Shown one piece after another: positions 1 to 11,141 of a DNA stretch of 64,000 nt. Both the position numbers and the translations under genes were made by a program. The notes below the pieces were generated by a model. It made no database searches and was not told the DNA's origin. It worked only from the letters and a program-made list of their open reading frames with translations. Source of the DNA: Odobenus rosmarus divergens. Lineage: Eukaryota; Chordata; Mammalia; Carnivora; Odobenidae. Location of the stretch: the NCBI RefSeq assembly GCF_000321225.1, contig NW_004450465.1, positions 1,879,078-1,943,077 of the forward strand. The letters are read 5' to 3'. Within the stretch, counting starts at the first letter, position 1. The number at the start of each line of letters is the position of its first letter.

Positions 1-912
1 AAGAACAGTAGAACAGATCAACGAAACTAGGAGCTGGTTCTTTGAAAGAATTAACAAGATTGATAAACCCCTGGCCAGACTTTTCAAAAAGAAAAGAGAA
101 AGGACCCAAATAAATAAAATCATGAAGAGGAGAGATCACAACCAACACCAAAGAAACACAAACAATTATAAGAACATATTATGAGCAACTATACGCCAAC
201 AAACTAGATAATCTGGAAGAAATAGATGCATTCCTAGAGATGTATAAACTACCAAAACTGAACCAGGAAGAAACAGAAAACCTGAATGGATCTATAACCA
301 ACCACTAAAGAAATTGAAGCAGTCATCAAAAATCTCCCAACAAACAAAAGCCCAGGGCCAGATGGCTTCCCAGGGGAATTCTACCATACATTTAAAGAAG
401 AATTAATACCTATTCTTCTGAAACTGTTCCAAAAAACAGAAATGGAAGGAAAACTTCCAAATTCGTTTTATGAGGCCACCATTACCTCAATCCCCAAACC
501 AGACAAAGACCCCATCAAAAAGGAGAATTACAGACCATTATCCTTGATGAACATGGATGCAAAAATTCTCGCCAAAATACCAACCAATAGGATCCAACAG
601 TACATTAAAAGGATTATTCACCACGACCAAGTGGGATTTATCCCTGGGCTGCAAGGTTGGTTCAACATCCACAAATCAATCAATGTGATACAATACATTA
701 ATAAAAGAAAGAACAAGAACCATATGATCCTCTCCATAGATGCAGAAAAAGCATTTGACAAAGTAGAGCATTCTTTCTTGATCAAAACTCTTCAGAGTAA
801 AGGGATAGAGGGTACATACCTCAATATCATAAAAGCCATCTATGAAAAACCCACAGTGAATATCATTCTCAATGGGGAAAAACTGAGAGCTTTCCCCCTA
901 AGGTCAGGAATC
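1..912 (+). mobile_element. L1 ORF2 fragment, truncated by the window on the left and lacking its 3' end
   Basis: The sequence begins between the endonuclease and reverse transcriptase domains ([21 protein letters not shown]) and runs into the RT domain. Frameshifts and a stop lie between 120 and 440, so it is dead. Similarity stops at about 910, just after AFPLRSG, and unrelated DNA follows. No FADD motif, 3' UTR or poly(A) is present. L1 copies normally keep their 3' end, so loss of the 3' half points to a later deletion or rearrangement. Confidence 0.9.
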
Positions 913-915
913 TAG
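442..915 (+). pseudogene. L1 ORF2 reverse-transcriptase remnant (157-codon open stretch)
   Basis: Open frame with the L1 finger region, [18 protein letters not shown], and then RT motif A as [17 protein letters not shown], where the first Asp is a catalytic metal ligand. It ends in [15 protein letters not shown], short of motif C (FADD), so it cannot encode an active RT. It is a remnant inside the larger L1 fragment, not a host gene. Confidence 0.9.
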
Positions 916-1018
916 CAATGTTTTCTTAATCTTTGCTGTGGTCGCTTGGAATCTTCACTGTCTCTAGGTAGTTGTAGTCTGGTTCCAACCAGTTGTAGCC
1001 ATTCTTGTATATATTCTT

Positions 1019-1207
1019 TTTTTTTTTTTTTTTACGATTTTATTTATTTATTTGAGAGAGAGAGAGAGCACATGAGCGGGGGGAGGGTCAGAGGGAGAAG
1101 CAGATTCCCTGCTGAGCAGGGAGCCCAATGCGGGACTCGATCCCAGGACTCCAGGATCATGATCTGAGCCGAAGTCAGTCGCCCAACCTGAGCCACCCAG
1201 GGACCCT
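1019..1207 (-). mobile_element. SINEC-type SINE, antisense
   Basis: Poly(T) and AGATTTTATTT-like tail on the left, (GA)n body, tRNA-like head ending in GAGCCACCCAGGG. Imperfect 15-bp TSDs flank it at 1004-1018 and 1208-1222 (cttgtatatattctt versus cttgtataaattctt). Confidence 0.95.
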
Positions 1208-1222
1208 CTTGTATAAATTCTT

Positions 1223-3204
1223 GAACACCGAATAAGATGATTCTAGCAGACAATATTGCAGTGAGAGAAGAGAATGCTTAGAAATAGCTCATTCTTGGAG
1301 GATGTGGAAGGGAGGACTGTTTAAGTTGCTTTTCTTTATTGTACTAGATAAAAGCTCTTTCCCCACATTTCTGATCCTTTCTTTCAAGTAGGTCAGCCTC
1401 AGATTCTTTCCCAGACACATCTGAACTCCACGAATGCCAATGAGTCTCAGAATGGTATAATATGTTATACATCACATATCATGGTGCTTATAAGTGGAAC
1501 AGACTTAATAAATACAGCAAATGAACCTCGGAACTTTTGAGTATGTTTCAAGGAAATAATATATTTCATACTAAGTTGACAGTTTTCCAACTTTCTAACT
1601 TTTTTCAAAAAGATAATTATGCTCCAGCCAAGATGTTTTCCCTTCCCTCATTCCTTTCTTCTCTTTCCCTCCCTCCCTTCCTTTGTTTAAAAGAAATAAT
1701 TTAAAGCCAAAAGACAATAATAATCTGACAAAGGTTTCTGAAAAGTCTATTCATCATCCCTCATAAAATAAAAGTGTGATAATGAAACTTTAAGAATCCA
1801 CATTTACAGTGTGAACCACATTTACCGAGGACCTATTTATTATACACACAATGAGATACATAAATGAAGAGACCACATGGAATGTTCTTGAAATGATTTG
1901 CAAGTTGGAAAAGGTGGAGACCTCTTATTCTTTCATAAAATATTTACTGCATCGACTACAAGCCAGGTTTAGAGGGCATCAAAATGACTAGGAACTGGCC
2001 TTTGCCTTAACGGGGAAGCTTAAAAGTGAGAGACAGAGACAGAGACAGAATGAGTGAGTGTGAACATTTATGATTGGAGCTGAACTCTCCAGCAGGGTTC
2101 TCCACTCTTAGTCCAGGTTCACTGTTGCAACCACTGTGATTTCAGAAAACAGGTATGACTTAGCATTTATTTTCCAACTGTGTTGGGCAAAGAGATAGCC
2201 AGCCTTCATTCATAACTGGACAATGTTGCAATTACATGCCTGCTGGGTCATCTGAAGCCAGGTGACTGCAGTGTGTGACTACCTAGGGCTCTATCTGATG
2301 ACCATCTGGAAGCTGCAGCTGCAGGAGAAAGCTCAGCCACTGAGACGTGTGAGTCACAGGCTGCATATGACGCCACTGCTCTGGAATCTTCTGGCTCCCC
2401 CTGTGCTTGCAACTTGAAATTCAAGGTGTTTACTTTAGTCTATAAAACAAACCCCTTATGGCTAAGGCACAAGTTACCTTCACATTAATTTCCCTTCTGA
2501 TAAACCCTAGCTGAATCAGTTGGTATACCAGTTAGGCACTCTAGATTAATGCTTCAGAAAGCTGGATGCAAAAAAATGTGAAAGCCCTACAGAAAACCTA
2601 CAGAAAAAAAGTTTTTGGAATTTGAAGAAGGAATAAAATGGAACTCTGGACTTCGAGATTCCATTTATAATCTTGAGACATCATATAGGATCATTTAAAG
2701 ATGGGGATACTATCCGATCAGAACATTTAAATATCTGGTATATTTTACTGTTCTGATTTTAAGCAAAGTATACTTTTTACCGGTGAAAAAAACACGAGAT
2801 GATACTCTGTAGGTTTCTAAATGAGGGTATCACCTAAATCACCAAGAAAAATGATTTAAGAAAAAAAGTCCTTCCAGAAACAGCCTAAAAGCAGGTTCCC
2901 AGAGGATGTTTTGTGTAACATCATCCTCTCCAGGGGTGGGTGGGGGGTGGGGATGGGGGCCAAGGAAGCCTGGGAAAATAGAGTTTATTTGCAAACCATG
3001 CCCTTGTCTTGAAAATTCACAATGCACATTAGTGTATTAAAAGCCAGAGTCTTTTAAATAGCAGTCCTAGAATAACTCAACCTCTTTAACATTTCTGATG
3101 CTTATTTGACCATGGCACTTTTTTTTACTCAGATAGTACTTACTAACACTGAGAGAACTAACATTCTCTGGACCTTAATTGGGGAAATACCGTATCTAGA
3201 GAAG
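1223..3204. other. Intronic stretch without a recognised gene or named repeat
   Basis: Contains a pyrimidine tract at about 1639-1682, a short (GACAGA)n run near 2030-2049, and a compact G-run array at 2933-2960 that fits a G-quadruplex. The rest is ordinary AT-rich intron. Confidence 0.6.
2933..2960 (+). other. Predicted G-quadruplex motif
   Basis: Five runs of three to six G separated by 1-2 nt loops within 28 bases. The G-rich strand is the template strand of WDR70. Confidence 0.6.
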
Positions 3205-3417
3205 GAGTTAGTAAACTTTTTCTGGAAAAGGCCACAAAGTAAATATTTTGGGCTTTGAGTACTACAGTCTCTGTTGTAGTTATTGATTTCTGCTGTTGCA
3301 GAGTGAAAGCAGCCAAAGACAACACATAAACAAATGGATGAGGCTGTGTTCCAATAAAACTTTATTTACAAAAAGAGATGGCAGGCTGGATTTGATCCAC
3401 AGTTTGCTGACCTCTTA
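3205..3417 (-). mobile_element. Old hAT-Charlie-type nonautonomous DNA transposon
   Basis: Recognisable consensus phrases: 'gtaaatattttgggctttg', 'gaaagcagccaaagacaa', 'ggctgtgttccaataaaac' and 'tttgctgacctctt'. Length and both ends look nearly complete. I do not commit to a subfamily name. Confidence 0.8.
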
Positions 3418-3519
3418 TGTAGAGAGAACAAAAATCTTAGGAAAAGGCAACCATTGTTCCATAAATTAAAGGCTTCCTTGTGATTCAATAATAATTTAAC
3501 TTGTAACACTAATGGCGGT

Positions 3520-3745
3520 GACAGGTACATTTATTGAACATGCTGCTACTTGGTGCAGTAAAACATAAATTTTCTAATTTCATCCTTAGAACAAGGCTCC
3601 TGAGATGTATGTAATTACCTCATTTCACAAACAAGAAAACTGAGGCTAGCAAGGTGACTTACTGAAAGACCTATGACTAGTGTATCGTCAGAGCAAAAAT
3701 TCAAACCCTGATTCTAACTCCAGAAATCATACTCTTCACTAAAAC
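3520..3745 (-). mobile_element. MIR SINE, antisense
   Basis: Core phrase 'acctcatttcacaaacaagaaaactgaggct' in reduced form, followed by the tRNA-like part reading 'caaaccctgattctaactcc'. Diverged, no TSD. Confidence 0.75.
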
Positions 3746-4124
3746 ATCTTTTTATTTATATATTCACATATTTTTATATTTATTTTATATTTATGTATTA
3801 ATGTATGCTGTTATGTTTTACCAGGCTTCTTCTGGATTTGTATAGATTATTATAGTAATGGTCCTAAATGAATTGCATCTCCTTGTACCCCCAAGAAAGG
3901 CAGTGTGGGGGGGGTGGGAAGTAGATAACATGAAATAACTTTTCTCCTTCAAAATACATAATACATTTTTTAAACACTATTAGGGATTTCGGGGGGGGGC
4001 GGATTCTATTACAAATTCCATCTAAGGCAGAAGACAGCCATCTTTAATCCATAAAGGGGGAGTAAAATTATAAACCAGTCATTTTTCACCCCCACTCTAG
4101 TCCCAGTCAATGGGATCTGATACA

Positions 4125-4365
4125 TGCTAATAACAGGTAACATTTACTGGGCATTTACTGTGGGCTAGATACTGTGCTAAGTGCATGCTATGTATTAACC
4201 CCTTGAATCTTCCAATGGCCTTATGAGATAAATACTATTATTACCCCACTTTCCAGAAGGACATGGCAGTACAGAAAGGTAAGGTTAGTTGCCCAAGTCA
4301 TGGGGTCACTAAGTGGGAGCCAAGATTTGAACTCAGGCATCTGGCTTCAGTGCCCTCACTCTTGT
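4125..4365 (-). mobile_element. MIR SINE, antisense
   Basis: Near full-length pattern: 'tactgtgctaagtgc', 'ccttatgagataaatactattatta', 'gaactcaggcatctgg'. The short open frame at 4263-4517 is a by-product of this repeat. Confidence 0.85.
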
Positions 4366-4829
4366 CCACCACTGGACACGCAGATACTCACAACTCTTTT
4401 GACTTTAGCAACAAAGGCCTGGACTTTGTGGGGAAGTGGGTAAGTACAGCAAGAGAGTGTAGCATAGTAGGTAAGCACTACATCAGTTTCTGGAAACAAA
4501 ACCACTATCACAACTAAACCCAATTCTAGGTCACTAGTTAATTCAATCCATAAGCCAAGGTTCTTTACTTGTGAAGATCACACAAAGAGTCCTTAAAGTA
4601 ATTTAAAACTTGGTAAATAACACAAGTTACAACTAGCAATGAGGAAATCCCGCTAACTGCTGTGGGATCTCCTTAGCTGCCCTTTGTATGATGTTACTTT
4701 TCCCCACCATCTTTACTCTTAAGTATGGGGTAAGAGGGGTGAGGATCTTAGACCGTTTATATCACATAAGAAACACAAATGTGAACACAAGTGCAGCTTT
4801 CCATTCAGCTTTTTAATTGAAGAGGAACT
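4366..4829. other. Intron, little recognised
   Basis: A short MIR-head-like phrase lies at about 4455-4485 (gtgtagcatagtaggtaag). Nothing else was identified. Confidence 0.5.
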
Positions 4830-5240
4830 TGAAAGCCACTATGCCAACACCGGAAGCACAGTGCTGCGGAATGACCTGCCTAGACAGGAGGGAAAGCCCA
4901 GCGGTCCCCCCTTTGAAGTCCAGCTGCCTGAGATTCACTGGCAGCCAACCTTCAAAGAGAGCCGATGCTTCCTTCCCTCAGCCTGGCCGCCAAGCTTCCC
5001 GGGCAGCTGGGCAGATTTAGCCACTCTCTGCCCAGCTGTCTGTGAACTCTGGCAGCCAGTTCCAGGGAGGGATAGAGAGGTGGCAGAGAAGGAAGGGCGA
5101 GGAAGAGGGAGTGGTGGGGGGAGGGGAGGAGGAGGGTGGCAGGGCCCAGTGGCGCCAGGGCAAAGAGGATGCTGGGTTTCTTTGGAACCAACCTTATCAG
5201 TGTCAGGCAAAAGACCAAGCTTCCAGGAGAGCACAATCCA
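4830..5240. promoter_or_regulatory. GC-rich intronic patch with three CAGCTG E-boxes (candidate element)
   Basis: Clearly more GC-rich than its surroundings but with few CpGs, so not a CpG island. Perfect CAGCTG sites lie at 4921, 5004 and 5033, and a GATA-like TTATCA lies near 5195. A purine-rich G-run block spans 5095-5145. Several overlapping open frames exist on both strands, but none resembles a protein I know, and such overlap is what GC-rich DNA gives by chance. Regulatory function is inference only. Confidence 0.3.
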
Positions 5241-6093
5241 ACTCCATCACAAAGCAACCAGAGAAATTTCAAATTCCTTCAAAAGCTGAGTGACTCTCAA
5301 ATGTACTCTTCTAATGACGGCCCAGTTGCTGCAGAAAATAGCCTAATCTCTCCACAAAGATGTAGGGGACAAAGCTAAGATCAAGCATCAAGAATGCACA
5401 ATCCTTTACTAATTTTGATTTTCCAGCAGCAGGAGTTTATGCTTCTTGGGGACTTTTGGGGTTGTTTGCTGAGTTTGTTGTGGCAACCTTCTGTTCCCCT
5501 GGCAGCCAATAACTAAAACCACTTATCTGTTTCTGCGCCTGTGCAGCAGATGCTTGAAAGACTGGCTGATTTAACATAAACATTACCAATGTGTTGTTAT
5601 ATTTATCCTCTGGAACAATATGCTTGGAAGAGAGAATAGTAAGTGTTATCAGCCGCAGGTGCAAAAGGGACATAGAACAGTTGTGTTAGTGACAAAAGAC
5701 TTTCAAAAGAAGTCCAGCTAAGAACAAGATCTTAAATTTGGTTAAGTGGGAGACAATGGAAGTGACTAAGTACAGGAGAATGGAAAGGAAGAACTGAAGA
5801 GTCATGAACATAGGAGTCAATCATCAGATCTACATTTCAGATGGAGTTCTCTGGCAGTTATGTGGAGATAGTGAGGGAGATTGGAAGCAAGGAGAAAAAT
5901 GATCATAAAATCATGAAATCTTTTCTCTAGTTTTGTACACTTTGGTTAGGAAAAGAATGAATGGATGAGCTTGTACCATGCACCATGGCAGTATGAGGAA
6001 AAGACCTCGATAATCAGAAAGCTATCAAATTAAGTCCATCAAATTAATTAAGCTACAAATGCCTCCTCCTCCTGCTCTTTAGGTCTCTTTAAA
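5241..6093. other. Intron, possible degraded L2 text at 5740-5900
   Basis: The stretch near 5740-5900 (purine-rich, 'gttctctggcagttatgtggagata') faintly resembles antisense L2. A 78-codon minus-strand open frame at 5437-5673 has no recognisable similarity. Confidence 0.35.
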
Positions 6094-6151
6094 ACTATAT
6101 GACACATGCTCAACATCGCTCGGCATCAGGGAAATCCAAATCAAAACCTCA

Positions 6152-6382
6152 ATGAGATACCACCTCACACCAGTCAGAATGGCTAAAATGAACAAGTCAG
6201 GAAACGACAGATGTTGGCGGGGATGCGGAGAAAGGGGAACCCTCCTACACTGTTGGTGGGAATGCAAGCTGGTGCAGCCACTCTGGAAAAGAGTATGGAG
6301 GTTCCTCAAAAAGTTGAAAATTGAGCTACCCTACCACCCAGCAATTGCAGTACTCATATTTACACCAAAGATACAAATGTAG
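6152..6382 (+). pseudogene. L1 ORF2 C-terminal remnant
   Basis: Encodes [29 protein letters not shown], the cysteine-rich C-terminal part of L1 ORF2p, and then stops early by mutation. Non-functional and contained in the 5'-truncated L1. Confidence 0.9.
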
Positions 6383-6494
6383 TAATCCGAAGAGGCACCT
6401 GCACCCTAATGTTTATAGCAGCAATGTTTACAATAGCCAAACTATGGAAAGAGCCAAGATGTCCATCAACAGATGAATGGATAAAGAAGATGTG

Positions 6495-6495
6495 G

Positions 6496-6524
<29 letters not shown>
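6495..6524. repeat. (AT)n microsatellite inside L1
   Basis: A run of about 14 AT units replaces the short 'tatatatac' normally present at this place in L1 ORF2, as seen in the copy at 25675-25685. Confidence 0.9.
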
Positions 6525-6526
<2 letters not shown>

Positions 6527-7070
6527 TGGAATATTATGCAGCCATCAAAAAATGAAATCTTGCCATTTGCAATGACGTGGATGGAACTAGAAGGTATTAT
6601 GCTGAGCAAAATAAGTCAATCAGAGAAAGACAATTATTATATGATCTCACTGGTATGAGGAATTTGAGAAATAAGACAGAGGATCATAGGGGAAGGGAAG
6701 GAAAAATCAAACAAGACAAAACCAGAGACGGTGACAAACCATAAGAGACTCTTAATCTCAGGAAACACACTGAGGGTTGCTGGAGTGGAGGGGGGTGGGA
6801 GAGATGGGGTAGCTGGGTGATAGACATTGGGGAGGGTATGTGCTATGGTAAGAGCTGTGATTATGTGAGACTGATGAATCACAGACCTATACCCATGCAA
6901 CAAATAATACATTATATGTTAATAAAAAAAAAACTATATGACACAGTAGCCAGCATCAAGTACAGTGATATCAAAAACATACAACCCAAAACTTATTATC
7001 TAACTTTAAAAGTATAACACTGAACCTGTAGAAGAAGCAGTGGTTAATATTTGCTAAAATTAATCCAACT

Positions 7071-8300
7071 GTTTATTCATTCATTCTACAAACATCTATG
7101 GAGTCCTTGCTGTGTGCAAGGCACTGTGCTAGGTGTTGCAGATGTGTCACAGATTGGTAAAATGGTTCCCTACTCTCAAGGATATCTGTCTAGAAATGGA
7201 GATAAACATAAAACAAATATTTGCAATTCTTTGTGTAATAAATAACAGCAGTATCCACAAACTATATAGTAAGCCCACAGAATAATGGTCAACTCTGCCA
7301 TGGTAGCAAAATGGTGATAGGCTGGGAGTAGAGGAGAGAGAAATCAGGTAAAACCTGGTGAGGATGCTTGACACCTGTCTTTGAAGGATAAGTAGGAGAT
7401 CAATAGCAATACAAGAGAAAGTTATTCCACTAGAGGCCTCAGAATATAAAAGACTCTGAACCGTGAAATAGCACACTGCTTTTGGAACTACAGGTGGGAC
7501 TCAAGAACAAACCAGTAGCACATAAGACAGAGAGCTGGAGGTCAAATCACTAGTGCCCTCAGATATCCTCCTACAAGTATGAATTTGTACTCAAGAGCAA
7601 TGTTTAGCCTCTGAGGGTTTTAAGGAGAGATGGGTAATAAGATCATATCTGTATTTTAAAAGATCACTCTGCAGCAGTGGAAAAGATAAACTAGAAAAGG
7701 GAAGACTGGGGGCAGGGAGATGAGTTAGTAAACACCTGCAGTGGTCCAGGTGAGACTTGAGGGCTTGAAGCTGGGGAATGGAGGGCCTGAAGCTGGGAAA
7801 TGGAGGAGTATGCCTGAGAATAAGTGAAGTTGTGGTTGGTGACTTTGGCATAGTTTCAGTGAATCTGTCACAGAGCAAATATGGTCTATTCTGGGTAGAT
7901 ATCTGATAAAAAAAAAAAAAAAAGAAGGAAGAGTTGGAAAAGGCTTTTATTAAATCAAGTAAATAAAAAGCAGGAGCAGGAGCATATATTCTAGGAGCCA
8001 ATAGGGATGAAACAGATGAAAATACAGGAAAAGGAGCAACTGATGGAATGAAGTCTCAGAGGAGGCAGGAAGGACCCAAGATCTAGCACACAGGTACACA
8101 GGTGGAAGGATTAGTGAGGAACTGGAAGACAGACCTCTTCTGTGGAGCTGCAAGGAAGGAGGCTGGGAGACAAACAGGTATTAACCCAGAGACATTTACA
8201 TACATCAGGAGGAAAAGTCTGACAGAGGTCTAGCCCATTGTCCTTATTCTTCCATGTAGAGAAGGACAGATAACTGAATAGGGGGTGGGAATTACAAGGT
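7071..8300 (-). mobile_element. L2 LINE, antisense, long copy
   Basis: Starts with the reversed L2 3' end ('ttcattcattctacaaac', 'aaggcactgtgctagg'). It continues through the reversed 3' UTR and RT-coding part ('gatcactctgcagcagtgg', 'cctgcagtggtccaggtgagac', 'gatctagcacacaggtac'). Heavily mutated with internal deletions. Open frames on both strands here are chance or fossil. Confidence 0.8.
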
Positions 8301-9321
8301 AGACCAGACAAGAGCTGTATGAGTTTGAAATTCCCCACTGAGGTGAAATGACAGAGATAAATGGACAGGACAAAGGAAGGGATTACCAAAGACAAGGAGG
8401 GCCCAGAAGAAAAGGTGTATCATCAATCTGGAATATACCAATCTGCAAAATTATGGGTTTTATCACATTGGACTTAGAGCCAGAGCAAAGCAGCAAAGAA
8501 CCATACTACTGGAGCAGCAGGATAGAAAACAGAAAATAAAGCATAGTTTAAGTCTTGGTAAAACGTATACTGCTGAAGTCAAATGATCTTTTGCCTTTTC
8601 TCCAAGGATTACACCCCACAGTTAACTGGCTTAAATGTGCATTTTTGCCCCCAAAGTTGAAGTTGAGGTCCATATAACTTTAAACTTAGCTCAATTACAA
8701 AAACAGAATGTTTTCTCTTCTTTAAATGTACACTTTGTTAGAGAAAATACCTTCACGACAACTAAAAATAATAGTATCAGTATTTTGCTTATAGTGAGCA
8801 TAGCAGTAACTTATTTCAAAAAAGCAAGAATTCCAATTTCACTCACTTAAATCAACTTGAAGCAAATATTTATTGGTTGCTTTCTAGGTCTGTGGCATTA
8901 TGCCATGCCTGTAGGAATATATGCAAAAACACAACCCCTACCTTCGAGATTATACTCTAATTCATATTCTAAATGTTTTAATAACTTTTTTCCTTGTTAA
9001 ACAGCATCTTACATTTCCTAGTTCATTATATTTGTTAATGATCCTGGTGTAATCTCTCAACTAAAACCACAAAAAAGGAACAGTGACTAAGCAGTTAACT
9101 GCCAGAGGAAATCTTAAAAAAAAAAAAAAGTGTCTTCATTAAGTTTTTAATTAAAACATGGAAGAAACAAATAGGAATTTATAACAATCTACAGGCATTC
9201 AAGAAATTAGGGACTTCTGGCTTCCCTTAATACACTAAAATATCCCACACACCTTATTTCCACATTTTAACAATAGACTGATAGAGGAGAAAGAGACTGC
9301 CTTAAGGTAATATGACAAAAG
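8301..9321. other. Intron with a small antisense L2 piece at 8855-8975
   Basis: The phrase 'caaatatttattggttgctttctaggtctg' in reduced form marks a reversed L2 3' end at about 8855-8975. The remainder is AT-rich and unassigned. Confidence 0.55.
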
Positions 9322-9331
9322 AAATTGTTTT

Positions 9332-9516
9332 GGGGCACCTGGGTGGCTCAGTCAGTTACGTGACTGCCTTAGGCTCAGGTCATGATCCTGGAATCCCGGA
9401 ATCAAATCCCATATCGGGCTCCCTGCTCGGCGGGGAGTCTGCTCCCCCCTCTGACCCTCCCCTCTCTCATGCTCTCTCTCTCTCTCAAATAAATAAAATA
9501 AAAAATCTTTAAAAAA
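9332..9516 (+). mobile_element. SINEC-type SINE
   Basis: Begins GGGGCACCTGGGTGGCTCAG and ends in AAATCTTT plus poly(A). TSD aaattgtttt lies at 9322-9331 and 9517-9526. Confidence 0.95.
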
Positions 9517-9526
9517 AAATTGTTTT

Positions 9527-10187
9527 AACATCAAGTAAAAAAAAAAAGTAACTCATTTATTAGTAAGATATCATTAAGTATAAGCACAGGGATGCACTGA
9601 AACCATTTTAACCAAGGCAGGTAGATTCCTCCTTTGTGCAGACAAGTATGTTTTGGGAATGAATACAAATCAATCTTTATTAAGGATAAAAGTTGAGTTT
9701 AAAAACAAACAAACAAACACCTCTTCCAGGTATTTAACATTTACCTTGATCTTGGAAAACATTTACTTATCTGTAAAACTGTAAAAAAAGCTCAGAATAT
9801 TCTCTTAAACTCTTTTTCACCTGAGTTTTAAAGGAAAAATATTGAAGTTCTATTTATCAATATGTTAAGTTCTGAAAACCTATCTATAAGCGCATTGCTC
9901 CTAAGACCCTTCACATCATCCATAAGTGGCAGGCACAGGTGTGATGATGAACTTTGGCCCAGGGTTTTGGTCTGGATACTACTTTAATATAAAGCAAAAA
10001 ACATCTACTACTGATAGAGGATAGGAAACTCTCCTACCTCCTGGCCCCTACCCCTTCTAGGCAAAGGTCAGATGTCACAGAGAAAGATGAAAAACAGACT
10101 ATGTGCTCTCACCCAAGACCCTCTAGAGAAACAAAGCAGAGTTTAGTTGTCATCAGGGCAAGAAGCAGGAAACCTGCCTGTGCTCTT
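9527..10187. other. Intron, no feature recognised
   Basis: Holds only a short (AAAC)n run at about 9703-9719 and AT-rich unique sequence. Confidence 0.5.
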
Positions 10188-10335
10188 GACCCACACTGTC
10201 TAACATGGTAGTCATTTGCCTCATGTAGTTATTGAGATCATGAAATACGGCTACTGTGATTAAGGAACTTAATTTTAATTTTATTTTAATAAATTTAAAT
10301 TTAAATAGCCACATGTATTGGACAGCAGAGGCCCA
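10188..10335 (+). mobile_element. Old hAT-type DNA transposon fragment
   Basis: Contains 'aatttaaatttaaatagccacatg' and 'ttggacagcag', phrases shared with the copy at 46955-47165, which is of the same family. Confidence 0.65.
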
Positions 10336-10339
10336 AATG

Positions 10340-10975
10340 CTCTAATTAAAAAGCAAAGGTTGTTACATGGGATGAAAAAGCAAGTCTCAGCTATATACAT
10401 CTGTAAGAAATCCAAATAAGCTTAATTTAAAAGTAGAGAAAAAGATACACAAGGCAGACACAAAACAAAAGAAACCTGGGGCAGCTATGTCACTAACAAA
10501 GTAAACATTCTAAAGAATAAGAAATACCACCAGAAATAGATATATTACATAATGATGAAGGGGTCAATTCAGCAAGAAAACCTAATTCTAAATGTGTATG
10601 CACGCAATAAAAGAGCATTAAAATACATAAAGAAAAAAGAGAATTAAAAGGAGAAATAAACATATCCATAATTACAGTTACAGATTTCAACATTTCTCTC
10701 TCAGCAATTGATAAAATAGGTAGACATAAAATCAGTAAAGTGACATGATCAATACTAACAACCAACTTGACCTAATTAATATTTATAGGACACTCCTTCC
10801 TAAAACAGCAGAATACACATTCTTTTCAAACTGTACATGGAACATTTATTGAGATAGACTACATTCTGGATCAGAAAACACATCACTATAAATTTTAAAG
10901 TGTTAAAATCATACAAAGTATATTCTCAGGTTGCAATGGAATTCAAGTAGAAATCAATTAACAGAATGGCAGAAA
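10340..10975 (+). mobile_element. Old L1 (L1M-type) ORF2 endonuclease-region fragment
   Basis: Text parallels 50690-51680: 'taattaaaaagcaaagg', 'aaggggtcaattcagcaag', 'ttcaacatttctctctcagcaattgataaaat', 'acagcagaatacacattctt', each shortened here. Many stops and indels. Confidence 0.8.
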
Positions 10976-11002
10976 AAAAATTTTTTTTAACATTGTTTTG
11001 TT

Positions 11003-11141
11003 TTGTTTTAAAGATTTTTATTTATTTATTTGAGAGAGAGAGAATGAGAGATAGAGACCACGAGAGGGAAGAGGGTCAGAGGGAGAAGCAGACTCCCTGC
11101 TGAGCAGGGAGCCCGATGCGGGACTCGATCCCGGAACTCCA
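11003..11141 (-). mobile_element. SINEC-type SINE, antisense, running into the assembly gap
   Basis: Tail and CT/GA body present, ending at 'gatcccggaactcca' where the gap begins. The head is missing. Confidence 0.9.

Larger units (their letters stand above)
6107..6932 (+). mobile_element. 5'-truncated L1 with single-module 3' UTR
   Basis: Covers the end of ORF2, a 3' UTR with the G-rich segment near 6780-6805, and a poly(A) tail. TSDs of at least 13 bp (actatatgacaca) lie at 6094-6106 and 6933-6945. The 3' UTR has only the first of two modules seen in the other L1 copies here, plus a segment around 6655-6745 that those copies have deleted. It thus represents an older sister subfamily. The ORF2 remnant has a premature stop near 6380 and an (AT)n expansion at 6495-6523. 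Confidence 0.95.

Noticed and set aside
946..1167. Open frame containing FFYDFIYLFEREREHM
   Set aside because: This is translated SINE tail and (GA)n body; the same peptide pattern appears at every antisense SINE.
4861..5289. A 142-codon open frame plus several overlapping frames on both strands
   Set aside because: The frames overlap each other in a GC-rich patch, look low-complexity (RGRGSGGGRGGGG), have no splice or promoter context and resemble no protein I know.
5437..5673. A 78-codon minus-strand open frame as a possible WDR70 exon
   Set aside because: No similarity to the WDR70 C-terminal sequence I recall and no convincing splice sites.
6745..6762. An 18-base match of the L1 3' UTR to the anticodon arm of tRNA-Lys(CTT)
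   Set aside because: Flanking bases have no tRNA similarity, and the homologous second 3' UTR module reads differently at this place, so a chance match in an evolving UTR is more likely than tRNA ancestry.
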